Shown: piece after piece, positions 35,245 to 43,290 of the stretch
Position numbering within the stretch: position 1 is the first letter of the stretch
Layout of the letters: the number at the start of each line of letters is the position of its first letter
From: Marinilabiliaceae bacterium ANBcel2
GTDB taxonomy: Bacteria; Bacteroidota; Bacteroidia; Bacteroidales; Marinilabiliaceae
NCBI GenBank assembly: GCA_029688995.1
Contig: JARULA010000010.1
Coordinates: 1 to 64,000 of the forward strand
Direction of reading: 5' to 3'
Length of the DNA stretch: 64,000 nucleotides
Position numbers and translations under genes: made by a program
The notes under the pieces: generated by a model
Told to the model about the DNA's origin: nothing
Databases searched by the model: none
The model's input: the letters and a program-made list of their open reading frames with translations, nothing else

Positions 35245-35796
35245 ATGCATCCTTCAGACAAGGAAATATTATCACTACTCCAAAATCCCCAAACAAACAG
35301 CAAAGGGTTTTCATTGCTTGTAGATAAATACAAACAACGATTATACTGGCATATTCGTAAAATCGTAATTATACATGAAGATGCCGATGATCTTTTGCAA
35401 AATACCTTTATTAAAGTATGGAAAAATATTTCGGGTTTTAGAGGCGACTCCTCTATATTTACATGGCTATACCGAATTGGAACAAACGAGGCATTAAATC
35501 ACTTAAACAAAAAGAGAGCTGAGTTAATGAATTCTCATGAAGATATTGAGATTATGTTATCAAATCAAATTAATAACGATCCTCTTTTTACAGGTGATGA
35601 AATAGAAGAAAGATTGCAAAAATCTATTCTTACACTTCCTGATAAACAAAGACTTGTTTTTAACATGAAATATTTTGACAATTTAAAATATGACCAAATA
35701 GCTGAAATTTTAGGGACATCCACCGGAGCACTAAAAGCTTCCTACTTTCATGCAGTAAAAAAAATTGAAGCATTAATAAAAAACGATATTTTTTAG
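35245..35796 (+). CDS. RNA polymerase ECF-type sigma factor
   Basis: 183 residues. Region 2 covers about 10-90, with the core-binding DADDLLQNTFIKVWKNI and FRGDSSIFTWLYRIGTNEA. Region 4 covers about 120-180, with LPDKQRLVFNMKYFDNLKYD and the recognition helix IAEILGTSTGALKASYFHAV. No regions 1 or 3, so extracytoplasmic-function type. An ATGTAA start-stop pair lies three bases before the ATG. The next gene looks like its membrane anti-sigma factor. Confidence 0.95.
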   Translation: MHPSDKEILSLLQNPQTNSKGFSLLVDKYKQRLYWHIRKIVIIHEDADDLLQNTFIKVWKNISGFRGDSSIFTWLYRIGTNEALNHLNKKRAELMNSHEDIEIMLSNQINNDPLFTGDEIEERLQKSILTLPDKQRLVFNMKYFDNLKYDQIAEILGTSTGALKASYFHAVKKIEALIKNDIF

Positions 35797-35904
35797 CAAA
35801 AATTAACCGTGTATTTTTTAATGAATTAAACCTTTACAAAAAATAATTATCTAACAAATTGAATACAACAAAAAAACAATCAATATTTATAACCTTAAAC
35901 TAAT

Positions 35905-36336
35905 ATGAGTAACAACAAACTTGATAATTTAAAAGATAGGAGATATCCGTTTAAGGTACCTGACAACTACTTTGAGTCATTTGAAGAGAGACTTCTTAAT
36001 AAAATAGAGGATAAAAAACCCGAAGAGTCGGATATTATTAAAAAACCAGTAAAAAAGGTATCGCTGATTTCACCCTGGATAGGTATGGCTGCTGCTTTTT
36101 TAATTATCGCAATAATATATTCACAACTGCCACACATGATATTCCCCGAAAGGATGCCAGAGAAAACAGAGCATACTTTTGATAATAACAAATACATATC
36201 ACCGGCAGATCTCTTTAACGAACAGGAACTAATGGATATTTTAACCCAATATGAAGGAGAGATTGAAATAGTTCATGACAGTACACTTTTTAAAGACCTG
36301 GATACTGAAGATTTTATCTCATTAACATATTATTGA
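35905..36336 (+). CDS. Putative membrane anti-sigma factor
   Basis: 143 residues. The cytoplasmic start has YPFKVPDNYFESFEERLL, a pattern common in Bacteroidota proteins encoded after ECF sigma factors. One membrane helix (SPWIGMAAAFLIIAIIYS) at about 52-70 and an acidic periplasmic tail follow. There is no zinc-finger anti-sigma motif. The function is inferred from position 109 bp after the sigma gene, and the partner is not proven. Confidence 0.6.
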   Translation: MSNNKLDNLKDRRYPFKVPDNYFESFEERLLNKIEDKKPEESDIIKKPVKKVSLISPWIGMAAAFLIIAIIYSQLPHMIFPERMPEKTEHTFDNNKYISPADLFNEQELMDILTQYEGEIEIVHDSTLFKDLDTEDFISLTYY

Positions 36337-36360
36337 ATATATTAAAATCTCATATAAAAA

Positions 36361-36447
36361 ATTGGCTGCTAAAATGAAACGAGCATGGCAAGGGATCTAC
36401 AAAAAAATATGTAAAATGTTCTAACATGCGAGTTCCATTGAGCCAAT
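36361..36447. repeat. Long imperfect hairpin between putative anti-sigma factor and Spy-like gene
   Basis: Outer arms ATTGGCT (36361-36367) and AGCCAAT (36441-36447) with inner GCATG/CATGC and partial pairing between. It contains a 16-codon frame from ATG 36374 to TAA 36424 (MKRAWQGIYKKICKMF). No T-run follows, so not a typical terminator. It may be a processing or leader element for the next gene. Confidence 0.35.
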
Positions 36448-36469
36448 AACTTAAGTAAAAATTATACGA

Positions 36470-36931
36470 ATGAAAACAAAACTCCTAACAATGTTATTGA
36501 TGTTAATATCAATAACAATAACAGCTAGTCAAAACGAAGAGTCGCAAAAAAGACAAATTGAACGAATAAAGTCTCAAAAAGTGGCATTTTTTACCGACAA
36601 GATAGAGTTAACATCATCCGAAGCACAAAAATTTTGGCCTCTCTATAACGAATATTCAAATCAAAAAGATAGCCTATTCCATCTAAGAATCAAAACCCGA
36701 AGAGAGTTAAGTCGCAACTACAAAGAGATGAGTGAAGCAGAAAAACTTGAAGCGATGGATTTGAAAAACCAACTTCACCTTCAGGAGGTAAAATTAGATA
36801 TTAAATATCATGAACAGTTTAAAAAAGTGCTATCTACTAATCAGATAGTAAGACTCTATCAAGCAGAGCATGAATTTAGAATGAGGCTTTTTGATCAAAT
36901 AAGAAAAATTAGACAAAAAAAGACTCCGTGA
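36470..36931 (+). CDS. Periplasmic Spy/CpxP-like protein
   Basis: 153 residues with signal peptide MKTKLLTMLLMLISITITA. The rest is helical and highly charged: FFTDKIELTSSEAQKFWPLY (an LTxxEAxxFWPLY pattern in place of LTxxQ), a central KLEAMDLKNQLHLQEVKLD and a basic tail. It resembles the Spy/LTXXQ group of periplasmic stress proteins often encoded with ECF sigma factors in this phylum. It could sense or relieve envelope stress together with the sigma and anti-sigma pair. Confidence 0.65.
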   Translation: MKTKLLTMLLMLISITITASQNEESQKRQIERIKSQKVAFFTDKIELTSSEAQKFWPLYNEYSNQKDSLFHLRIKTRRELSRNYKEMSEAEKLEAMDLKNQLHLQEVKLDIKYHEQFKKVLSTNQIVRLYQAEHEFRMRLFDQIRKIRQKKTP

Positions 36932-36994
36932 TAAAATGTAGAGATAGTAAAAAGCTCTCTTTTAAACTAAAAACAAACATAAAACAAATACTGC

Positions 36995-38362
36995 TTACAA
37001 ACTTTTAATTTTTTCAAGTGCCTCTTCAACTGTTACAGTGAGCTGCTCTCCTGTAGCCATATTTTTAAGTGTTAAAACCCCGCTTTCTATCTCTTCAACT
37101 CCAGCTAAAACAACCCATTTTACACCTTTTTTATCGGCATAAGTCATCTGTTTTTTCATCTTGGCTTTTTCGGGGTATAGCTCGGTGGCAATGCCTACAC
37201 TACGACAATGGGCAGCTAATTTTAACCCATAAACAGACTCTTCTCCCCCAAAATTAACGATCATCAAGTCAGTTACTGTTGTAATGGTATCAGGAAATAA
37301 ATTAAGCTGCTCCATTACATCATATATCCTGTCGGCACCAAAAGAGATCCCCACTCCGGAAACATTCTTTAAACCAAATATCCCGGTAAGATCATCATAC
37401 CGACCTCCACCGGTAATGCTCCCAATCTCAACATCTTTAGACTTAATCTCAAAAATAGCACCGGTATAATAATTTAATCCACGTGCTAAAGCTAGATCAA
37501 GTTCAACAGGAGTTTTAAGCTCCAAAGCATCAATCATTCTAATAAGTTCATCTACCTCAGCGACACCTTTAAGACCAATTTCTGAATCACCTAAAAACTG
37601 CTTCAACAACTCAAGTTTTTGAAAATTACTCCCCGACAACTCAAAAACAGGGGTAAGCTTTTCAACCGATTGAGCAGATAAGCCAACTGATAACAGCTCC
37701 TCTGTTACTTTATCGAAACCAATCTTCTCAAATTTATCAATAGCTACAGTTATTTGAGTAAAATAATCTTTAGCTCCAATAACTTCAGCAATACCGGCAA
37801 GAATTTTGCGATTATTAAGCTTCACCACAACATTGATATTCAACCGGGAGTAAACCTCATCAACAATCTGTACAAGTTCAGCCTCATTATAAAGACCTTT
37901 ACTACCAATAACATCAACATCACACTGAAAAAACTCTCTATATCTTCCCCGCTGAGGTCGATCGGCTCTCCAAACGGGTTGAATCTGAAATCTTTTAAAA
38001 GGAAAAACAATCTCATTTTGATGCTGAACAACATAACGAGCAAAAGGAACAGTTAGATCATATCTTAACCCTTTATCACTCAACTGAGAAACAGCCTTAG
38101 CTGAATCACGCTCTACAAGGGTTTTCTCATCAGCTTTTGACAAAAAATCACCTGAATTAAGAACCTTAAATAAAAGTTTATCTCCCTCTTCTCCATATTT
38201 ACCCATGAGAGTGGTAAGATTCTCCATAGCAGGTGTCTCTATTGGCATATAGCCATATCGAATGAAAACAGATTGAATAGAGTCAAAAATATAATTTCGC
38301 TTTGCCATCTGTAGGGGCGAAAAATCTCGTGTTCCCTTAGGGACTGATGGTTTTTTAGCCAT
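36995..38362 (-). CDS. hisS: Histidine--tRNA ligase
   Basis: 455 residues, class II synthetase. Motif 1 [20 protein letters not shown] at about 38-57, motif 2 region [20 protein letters not shown] with the catalytic arginines, histidine loop [15 protein letters not shown], motif 3 [13 protein letters not shown], and a C-terminal anticodon domain ([23 protein letters not shown]). The start [14 protein letters not shown] is typical. A single-gene unit with its own promoter. Confidence 0.97.
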   Translation of the reverse strand: MAKKPSVPKGTRDFSPLQMAKRNYIFDSIQSVFIRYGYMPIETPAMENLTTLMGKYGEEGDKLLFKVLNSGDFLSKADEKTLVERDSAKAVSQLSDKGLRYDLTVPFARYVVQHQNEIVFPFKRFQIQPVWRADRPQRGRYREFFQCDVDVIGSKGLYNEAELVQIVDEVYSRLNINVVVKLNNRKILAGIAEVIGAKDYFTQITVAIDKFEKIGFDKVTEELLSVGLSAQSVEKLTPVFELSGSNFQKLELLKQFLGDSEIGLKGVAEVDELIRMIDALELKTPVELDLALARGLNYYTGAIFEIKSKDVEIGSITGGGRYDDLTGIFGLKNVSGVGISFGADRIYDVMEQLNLFPDTITTVTDLMIVNFGGEESVYGLKLAAHCRSVGIATELYPEKAKMKKQMTYADKKGVKWVVLAGVEEIESGVLTLKNMATGEQLTVTVEEALEKIKSL

Positions 38363-38412
38363 AGTATAATTAATATATCAATATTTTAATTCTTGCTAAT
38401 TAAAAGAGTGTG

Positions 38413-38420
38413 CAAATTTA
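38413..38420 (-). promoter_or_regulatory. Predicted -7 element of hisS
   Basis: On the minus strand TAAATTTG fits TAnnTTTG and lies 51 bases before the ATG. Confidence 0.5.
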
Positions 38421-38459
38421 CATAATCAAAAGGAAAAAGCATAATGGAGAGTGCCGAGG

Positions 38460-39620
38460 TTACCTATTTGACCCAAATTTTAAACCAATTCCATACTCAA
38501 CCCAATCGGCTTTAAAACCATCCCGGGTTTTTAATCCAACTTGCATAAAAAGCCTTTCACATATATCAAATTTTAGTGATGGCCTAAAAAAGTAGTACCC
38601 CTTAAAGTCATGTGCCCGGTTATGCAGGTAAGTACCAAATTGCATACGAAGTGCTAATCGCCAAAACATCAAATCATATCCTGTATGAACACCATAAAAT
38701 GTATGTCTCCGGTTGGGGTAATAAGCTTTTAAACTACGATCATAAAACGCATTAAGCCCTAAAGCAAAACCACTTTTACTGTTAAGTTTATAGTTATACT
38801 CTAAAAAGGATGATAAAGTTAAATACTGTTTATTGGTTCCTTTATCCTCATCATTTTGCACTACTCCTGCTGCTCCATAAACAAGAAACTCTCCATAATT
38901 TAACGGTTCTGCACTACGATAATAATCTAATCGCGGACGAACTTCCAAAATACGTTCAGGGTGACGGGAATCATCAATATCGGATTGTCTGGCATTAAAA
39001 TGGTAACGCAATCCAACATTAGGCCCCACCATATTCAAACCCGAATTTGGCCTAAACTTTCTCCCATTACTAAAATGAGTTATGTCAAGTCCGTAAACTA
39101 AATCTATCTCCCTATTAAGTCGATAAACAGCTCCTATATTAAGATTAAAATAGACATTAAATCTTGACCCAATTGCATCATTAATAACATTGCTTGACTC
39201 ATCATAAGGCTTTAAATCATAACTGATCCCCGCTGCCGGTTCAATTACCATTTGATGTCGATCATGCTTAAACAAAGGAAAAGAGATAAATCCATAGAGT
39301 GCACCCGGAGTCCCTAAATGATCAGGATTACCAATAAATCCACTATACCAACCAAAGCCATATAGAGGATATAAATAACTACTCTGCCAGCTCTCAGGAT
39401 TATTGCTTTGCCATCCATACCTAACCTGTAGAGCACCATAACCATTTCCCAAAACCTCAGAGAGTTCGTCCCCGGTATATAAATGACTACCTGTATGACC
39501 TCTAATTTCGATAAATCTAAAATCAGAGTGAGAAAAATCCTGCTGAGCTGATAATGCAACCACATTGCAAAAAAGAAATATCAACAATTGTAGTACTAAA
39601 ACACTACATATTTTTGTCAT
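38460..39620 (-). CDS. PagL-like acyloxyacyl hydrolase (lipid A deacylase)
   Basis: 386 residues. Signal peptide (MTKICSVLVLQLLIFLF...ALSAQ), then a beta-barrel with alternating aromatic residues. LDITHFSNGRKFRPNSGLNM contains the H-x-S pair expected at the PagL active site. The C-terminal VEYGIGLKFG is an outer-membrane barrel end. PagL removes the 3-O-acyl chain from lipid A in the outer membrane. The protein is longer than Salmonella PagL, as usual in Bacteroidota. It starts 17 bp after the cupin gene and is probably co-transcribed. Confidence 0.8.
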   Translation of the reverse strand: MTKICSVLVLQLLIFLFCNVVALSAQQDFSHSDFRFIEIRGHTGSHLYTGDELSEVLGNGYGALQVRYGWQSNNPESWQSSYLYPLYGFGWYSGFIGNPDHLGTPGALYGFISFPLFKHDRHQMVIEPAAGISYDLKPYDESSNVINDAIGSRFNVYFNLNIGAVYRLNREIDLVYGLDITHFSNGRKFRPNSGLNMVGPNVGLRYHFNARQSDIDDSRHPERILEVRPRLDYYRSAEPLNYGEFLVYGAAGVVQNDEDKGTNKQYLTLSSFLEYNYKLNSKSGFALGLNAFYDRSLKAYYPNRRHTFYGVHTGYDLMFWRLALRMQFGTYLHNRAHDFKGYYFFRPSLKFDICERLFMQVGLKTRDGFKADWVEYGIGLKFGSNR

Positions 39621-39637
39621 CGGGTGTGGGATTAAAA

Positions 39638-40117
39638 CTACATTAAATGATCATATATATAATTTTCCAGAAGTTTTAAATATTCAGATGAGTCACTACT
39701 ATCCTCGGCAGGTGCCCATGATGCTCTATTTTTATCTTTAACGGGAATATAGGGTCCATCTTTAAGTTCATAGACGACCGTGCCGGCCTCCAATGCAACT
39801 ACTGTATGCCACCTGCCTGGAGGGACTTCTATACCATAAACACCCTTATCCCTGTCTAAAATCGTTCCATCTGTTATAGCTCCTTCATCATCAAAGTAGA
39901 TAACTGCACACTGTCCGGTTAAAATTAAAAAGACCTCTCTTTTATCAGGATCTGAATGATTATGGGGTGGAACATATGTACCGGGTTCTAGCGCATTTAA
40001 CATACGATTTACCGGATCCTCAAAAGAAGTATGAAAGTTATAATTTTTTCTTTTTCGTTTTGATTCTAATGCTTCCTGAGAAACTTTATTCAATAAAATA
40101 TCATCTATAATATCCAT
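39638..40117 (-). CDS. WbuC-family cupin protein
   Basis: 159 residues. Cupin fold with PPHNHSDPDKREVFLILTG (metal-binding H-x-H and E) and PGRWHTVVALEAGTVVYELK (second cupin motif with H). WbuC-like proteins occur with O-antigen and capsule genes; the reaction is unproven. With the deacylase downstream it suggests a small unit affecting surface glycolipid. Confidence 0.8.
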   Translation of the reverse strand: MDIIDDILLNKVSQEALESKRKRKNYNFHTSFEDPVNRMLNALEPGTYVPPHNHSDPDKREVFLILTGQCAVIYFDDEGAITDGTILDRDKGVYGIEVPPGRWHTVVALEAGTVVYELKDGPYIPVKDKNRASWAPAEDSSDSSEYLKLLENYIYDHLM

Positions 40118-40136
40118 TACTCAAAATTTTCAGCTA

Positions 40137-40144
40137 CAAATATA
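40137..40144 (-). promoter_or_regulatory. Predicted -7 element of the cupin-deacylase unit
   Basis: On the minus strand TATATTTG fits TAnnTTTG, 20 bases before the cupin ATG. No -33 match at the usual spacing. Confidence 0.45.
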
Positions 40145-40235
40145 GAGAAGATAAATATAAGGAAATGTTATTTTTTTACTTAATCGCCATCTTAAAATAA
40201 AAATCTTAAATCTGTTATTAATCTATAAAAAATTT

Positions 40236-40243
40236 TAATTTTG
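40236..40243 (+). promoter_or_regulatory. Predicted -7 element of the response regulator-cyclase gene
   Basis: TAATTTTG fits TAnnTTTG, about 95 bases before the ATG. The -33 match is weak. Confidence 0.4.
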
Positions 40244-40338
40244 CCATCAACTAATAATATAGTTATAACTAACAATAAAAGAGAGACTGGTTGGCAAGGA
40301 GTATAATGATATAGGCAATACAGCAAAATGATCTTTTA

Positions 40339-41439
40339 ATGCAGAGGGCAAAAATACTAATTGCAGATGATATGGAGTATCTGGTTGACTTTATGATAAG
40401 TCACCTGCAATCTATGTATAAAGAAGCTGTTTTTATTAAAGCCAAAAATGGCTACGAGGTATTCATGCAAGCAATGAAATATAAGCCAGACCTAATTTTA
40501 CTGGATTGGGAGATGCCTGAATTTTCGGGTATGGATGCACTGCATTCATTAAAAAACAACTCAAAAACAGTAGATATTCCGGTAATAATGGTTTCGGGCT
40601 TTATAAAATCGGATCATGTTAGAATAGCTCTTGAAAAGGGGGCAGTTGATTATCTTAGAAAACCTATTGAACCGGATGAACTATTGGCAAGAGTTCGTAC
40701 TGCAATGACTCTCGCCGGAACACTACAAAAACTTAAAAATCGTCAAAAAGAGCTTGAAGAAGAGAAGTTAAAATCGGATCAACTTTTAAAAGGACTGCTT
40801 CCTGCCGAAATAATCGATTCAATGAAAAGATCGGCCGATATTGCTCCAAAAAGATTTAAAAATGTTACAGTTGTTATTGCCGATTTGGTTGACTTTACTA
40901 CAAAATCTCAAAAGATGTCTCCAAAAAGATTATTGAATGAGTTAAAAACTATTTTTACCGCATTCGATAAAATCACTCAAGAACATAAAGCAACAAGAAT
41001 AAAAACTATTGGTGATGCATACATGGCTGTAAGCGGTATGTGGAATAAAGAGAGTGATCATGCAGTAGTAGCTGCTCGCCTGGCTGAACGAATGAGAGAA
41101 TATATAATTGAACACAATATAAAATATAAGATCAACTGGGAGATTAGAATAGGTTTAAATTCAGGAGATATTGTTGCCGGAATTATAAGTGAATCAAATA
41201 TCTCTTTTGATATTTTTGGAGACACTGTTAATACAGCGGCCAGAATGCAATCTTACTCAAATCCGATGCAAATTAATGTATCACAATCAACCTATAACAA
41301 GTTAAAAAATTACTACAATTTAATAAAAAGAATATCACGCAAAGTAAAAGGTAAAGGAGCTGTAAATATGTACTATCTACACAGACCAATATTATCGGAA
41401 TTGCATAAATTAGAACAACAAAAAGAGAAGTATATCTAA
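40339..41439 (+). CDS. Response regulator fused to class III adenylate cyclase
   Basis: 366 residues. Receiver domain about 4-120 with phosphoacceptor D56 (LILLDWEMPEFSGMDAL), T/S (MVSGF) and K (YLRKPIEPDEL). A coiled-coil linker (QKLKNRQKELEEEKLKSDQ) leads to a class III cyclase: VVIADLVDFT with both metal aspartates, RIKTIGDAYMAVSG and FDIFGDTVNTAARM. The K of IKTIG and D of FDIFG are the adenine-specifying pair, and N and R of NTAAR are present, so cAMP rather than cGMP is predicted. A phosphorelay would thus set cAMP. The hybrid kinase at 43.3 kb is a candidate partner. Confidence 0.88.
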   Translation: MQRAKILIADDMEYLVDFMISHLQSMYKEAVFIKAKNGYEVFMQAMKYKPDLILLDWEMPEFSGMDALHSLKNNSKTVDIPVIMVSGFIKSDHVRIALEKGAVDYLRKPIEPDELLARVRTAMTLAGTLQKLKNRQKELEEEKLKSDQLLKGLLPAEIIDSMKRSADIAPKRFKNVTVVIADLVDFTTKSQKMSPKRLLNELKTIFTAFDKITQEHKATRIKTIGDAYMAVSGMWNKESDHAVVAARLAERMREYIIEHNIKYKINWEIRIGLNSGDIVAGIISESNISFDIFGDTVNTAARMQSYSNPMQINVSQSTYNKLKNYYNLIKRISRKVKGKGAVNMYYLHRPILSELHKLEQQKEKYI

Positions 41440-41509
41440 TAACAATATTAAATTGTTTTAAAATACACCTCTCTTTTTACTTTTTTAGATATTCGCTAAA
41501 TGCGATAGA

Positions 41510-43201
41510 TTAATTATCTTTAATCAACTTACGATATTTTATTCTTTTAGGGTTAATATCACCAAGCCGTCTCTTTTTATGCTCTTCATACTCGGTGTAA
41601 CTGCCATCAAAAAAGTACACTGTAGAATCGCCCTCAAAAGCAAGAATATGTGTTGCAACACGATCTAAAAACCATCTATCATGAGATACAATCACAGCAC
41701 ATCCGGCAAAATCCTCAATTCCTTCTTCTAATGCCCGCAATGTATTAACATCAATGTCATTTGTAGGCTCATCAAGAAGTAATACATTAGCCTCCTCCTT
41801 AAGAGTCATAGCTAAATGTAAACGATTTCGCTCCCCGCCCGATAAAGCTTCACACTTTTTCTCCTGATCGGAACCGGAAAAATTAAACCTCGATAAAAAG
41901 GCTCTTGCATTTATCTCTCTGCCCCCTATCTTTAATGTCTCCTCTCCCTGAGATATAACCTCGTAAACAGTTTTTTCGGGCTTTATAGAGCTATGGGACT
42001 GATCTACATAACCTACCTTAACAGTATCTCCTACTTCAAACCTGCCTTTATCAATACCCTCCTGCCCCATAATCATCTTAAAAAGAGTGGTTTTACCGGC
42101 TCCGTTAGGTCCGATAACACCAACAATGCCATTGGGCGGAAGTGAAAAGTTAAGTTCTTCAAAGAGCAGTCTCTCTCCAAATGCCTTAGAAACATCATGA
42201 GCTTCAATAACTTTATCACCCAATCGCGGACCGTTAGGAATGAATATTTCAAGCTTCTCCTCTTTCTTTTTTACATCTTCGTTCAACAACTCCTCATAAG
42301 CATTCAATCGAGCTTTGCTTTTGGCGTGACGAGCTTTGGGAGCCATCCTCACCCATTCCAATTCCCGCTGAAGTGTCAGTCGGCGTTTCGATGCGTGCTT
42401 CTCTTCCTGCTCTAACCGTTTTGCTTTTTGATCTAACCAGGATGAATAGTTACCTTTCCAGGGAATTCCCTCCCCGCGATCAAGTTCTAAAATCCATCCG
42501 GCAACATTATCAAGAAAGTAACGATCATGTGTTATGGCTATAACAGTTCCCTTGTATTGTTGTAGATGCAATTCAAGCCATTGAACCGACTCTGCATCAA
42601 GATGGTTTGTAGGCTCATCGAGCAACAAAATATCAGGCTCCTGCAATAAAAGACGACAAAGAGCTACACGCCGCCTCTCACCACCTGATAAAGTCTCTAC
42701 ATTTTGATCTTCAGGTGGACATCGTAATGCATCCATCGCACGCTCAAGACGTGTCTCTAGATTCCAGGCATCGGTTTGATCAATTTTCTCCTGAAGCTTT
42801 GCCTGCTCATCCATCAAAGATTGCATTTTATCTGGATCCTCTAAGATTTCAGGATCTCCAAACCTTTCGTTTACCGCCTCATAAGCCTTTAACACATCAA
42901 CAATCTCCTGCACTCCCTCTTCCACTATCTCTTTAACTGTTTTTGAATCATCCAAAACAGGCTCCTGCTCAAGATATCCCACAGAGTAACCTGACGAAAA
43001 AGCAACCTCTCCCTGATAATCCTTCTCTATTCCAGCAATTATTTTTAAGAGTGTAGATTTCCCTGATCCGTTAAGTCCGATAACTCCAATTTTCGCCCCG
43101 TAAAAAAAGGACAAATAAATATCATTCAAAACTCGTTTTTGCGGGGGATAAATTTTACTTACCCCCACCATACTAAAAATAATCTTCTTATCGTCTGACA
43201 T
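41510..43201 (-). CDS. ettA: Energy-dependent translational throttle protein EttA (ABC-F)
   Basis: 563 residues. Two ABC domains on one chain: Walker A GLNGSGKSTLLKI and GPNGAGKTTLFKM; signatures LSGGERRRVALCR and LSGGERNRLHLAM; Walker B ILLLDEPTNHLD and VLLLDEPTNDID. The linker between them has the P-site tRNA-interacting motif (RHAKSKARLNAYEEL), and the short arm typical of EttA is present. ABC-F proteins act on the ribosome and have no membrane part. The convergent neighbour is the cyclase gene. Confidence 0.95.
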   Translation of the reverse strand: MSDDKKIIFSMVGVSKIYPPQKRVLNDIYLSFFYGAKIGVIGLNGSGKSTLLKIIAGIEKDYQGEVAFSSGYSVGYLEQEPVLDDSKTVKEIVEEGVQEIVDVLKAYEAVNERFGDPEILEDPDKMQSLMDEQAKLQEKIDQTDAWNLETRLERAMDALRCPPEDQNVETLSGGERRRVALCRLLLQEPDILLLDEPTNHLDAESVQWLELHLQQYKGTVIAITHDRYFLDNVAGWILELDRGEGIPWKGNYSSWLDQKAKRLEQEEKHASKRRLTLQRELEWVRMAPKARHAKSKARLNAYEELLNEDVKKKEEKLEIFIPNGPRLGDKVIEAHDVSKAFGERLLFEELNFSLPPNGIVGVIGPNGAGKTTLFKMIMGQEGIDKGRFEVGDTVKVGYVDQSHSSIKPEKTVYEVISQGEETLKIGGREINARAFLSRFNFSGSDQEKKCEALSGGERNRLHLAMTLKEEANVLLLDEPTNDIDVNTLRALEEGIEDFAGCAVIVSHDRWFLDRVATHILAFEGDSTVYFFDGSYTEYEEHKKRRLGDINPKRIKYRKLIKDN

Positions 43202-43290
43202 GCTTACTTTGATTTACTATATTTAGGAGAATTATAACTATTTTAATTTAAGTATGTAAAGTTAATAACATTATATAACCAAATAAAAAT

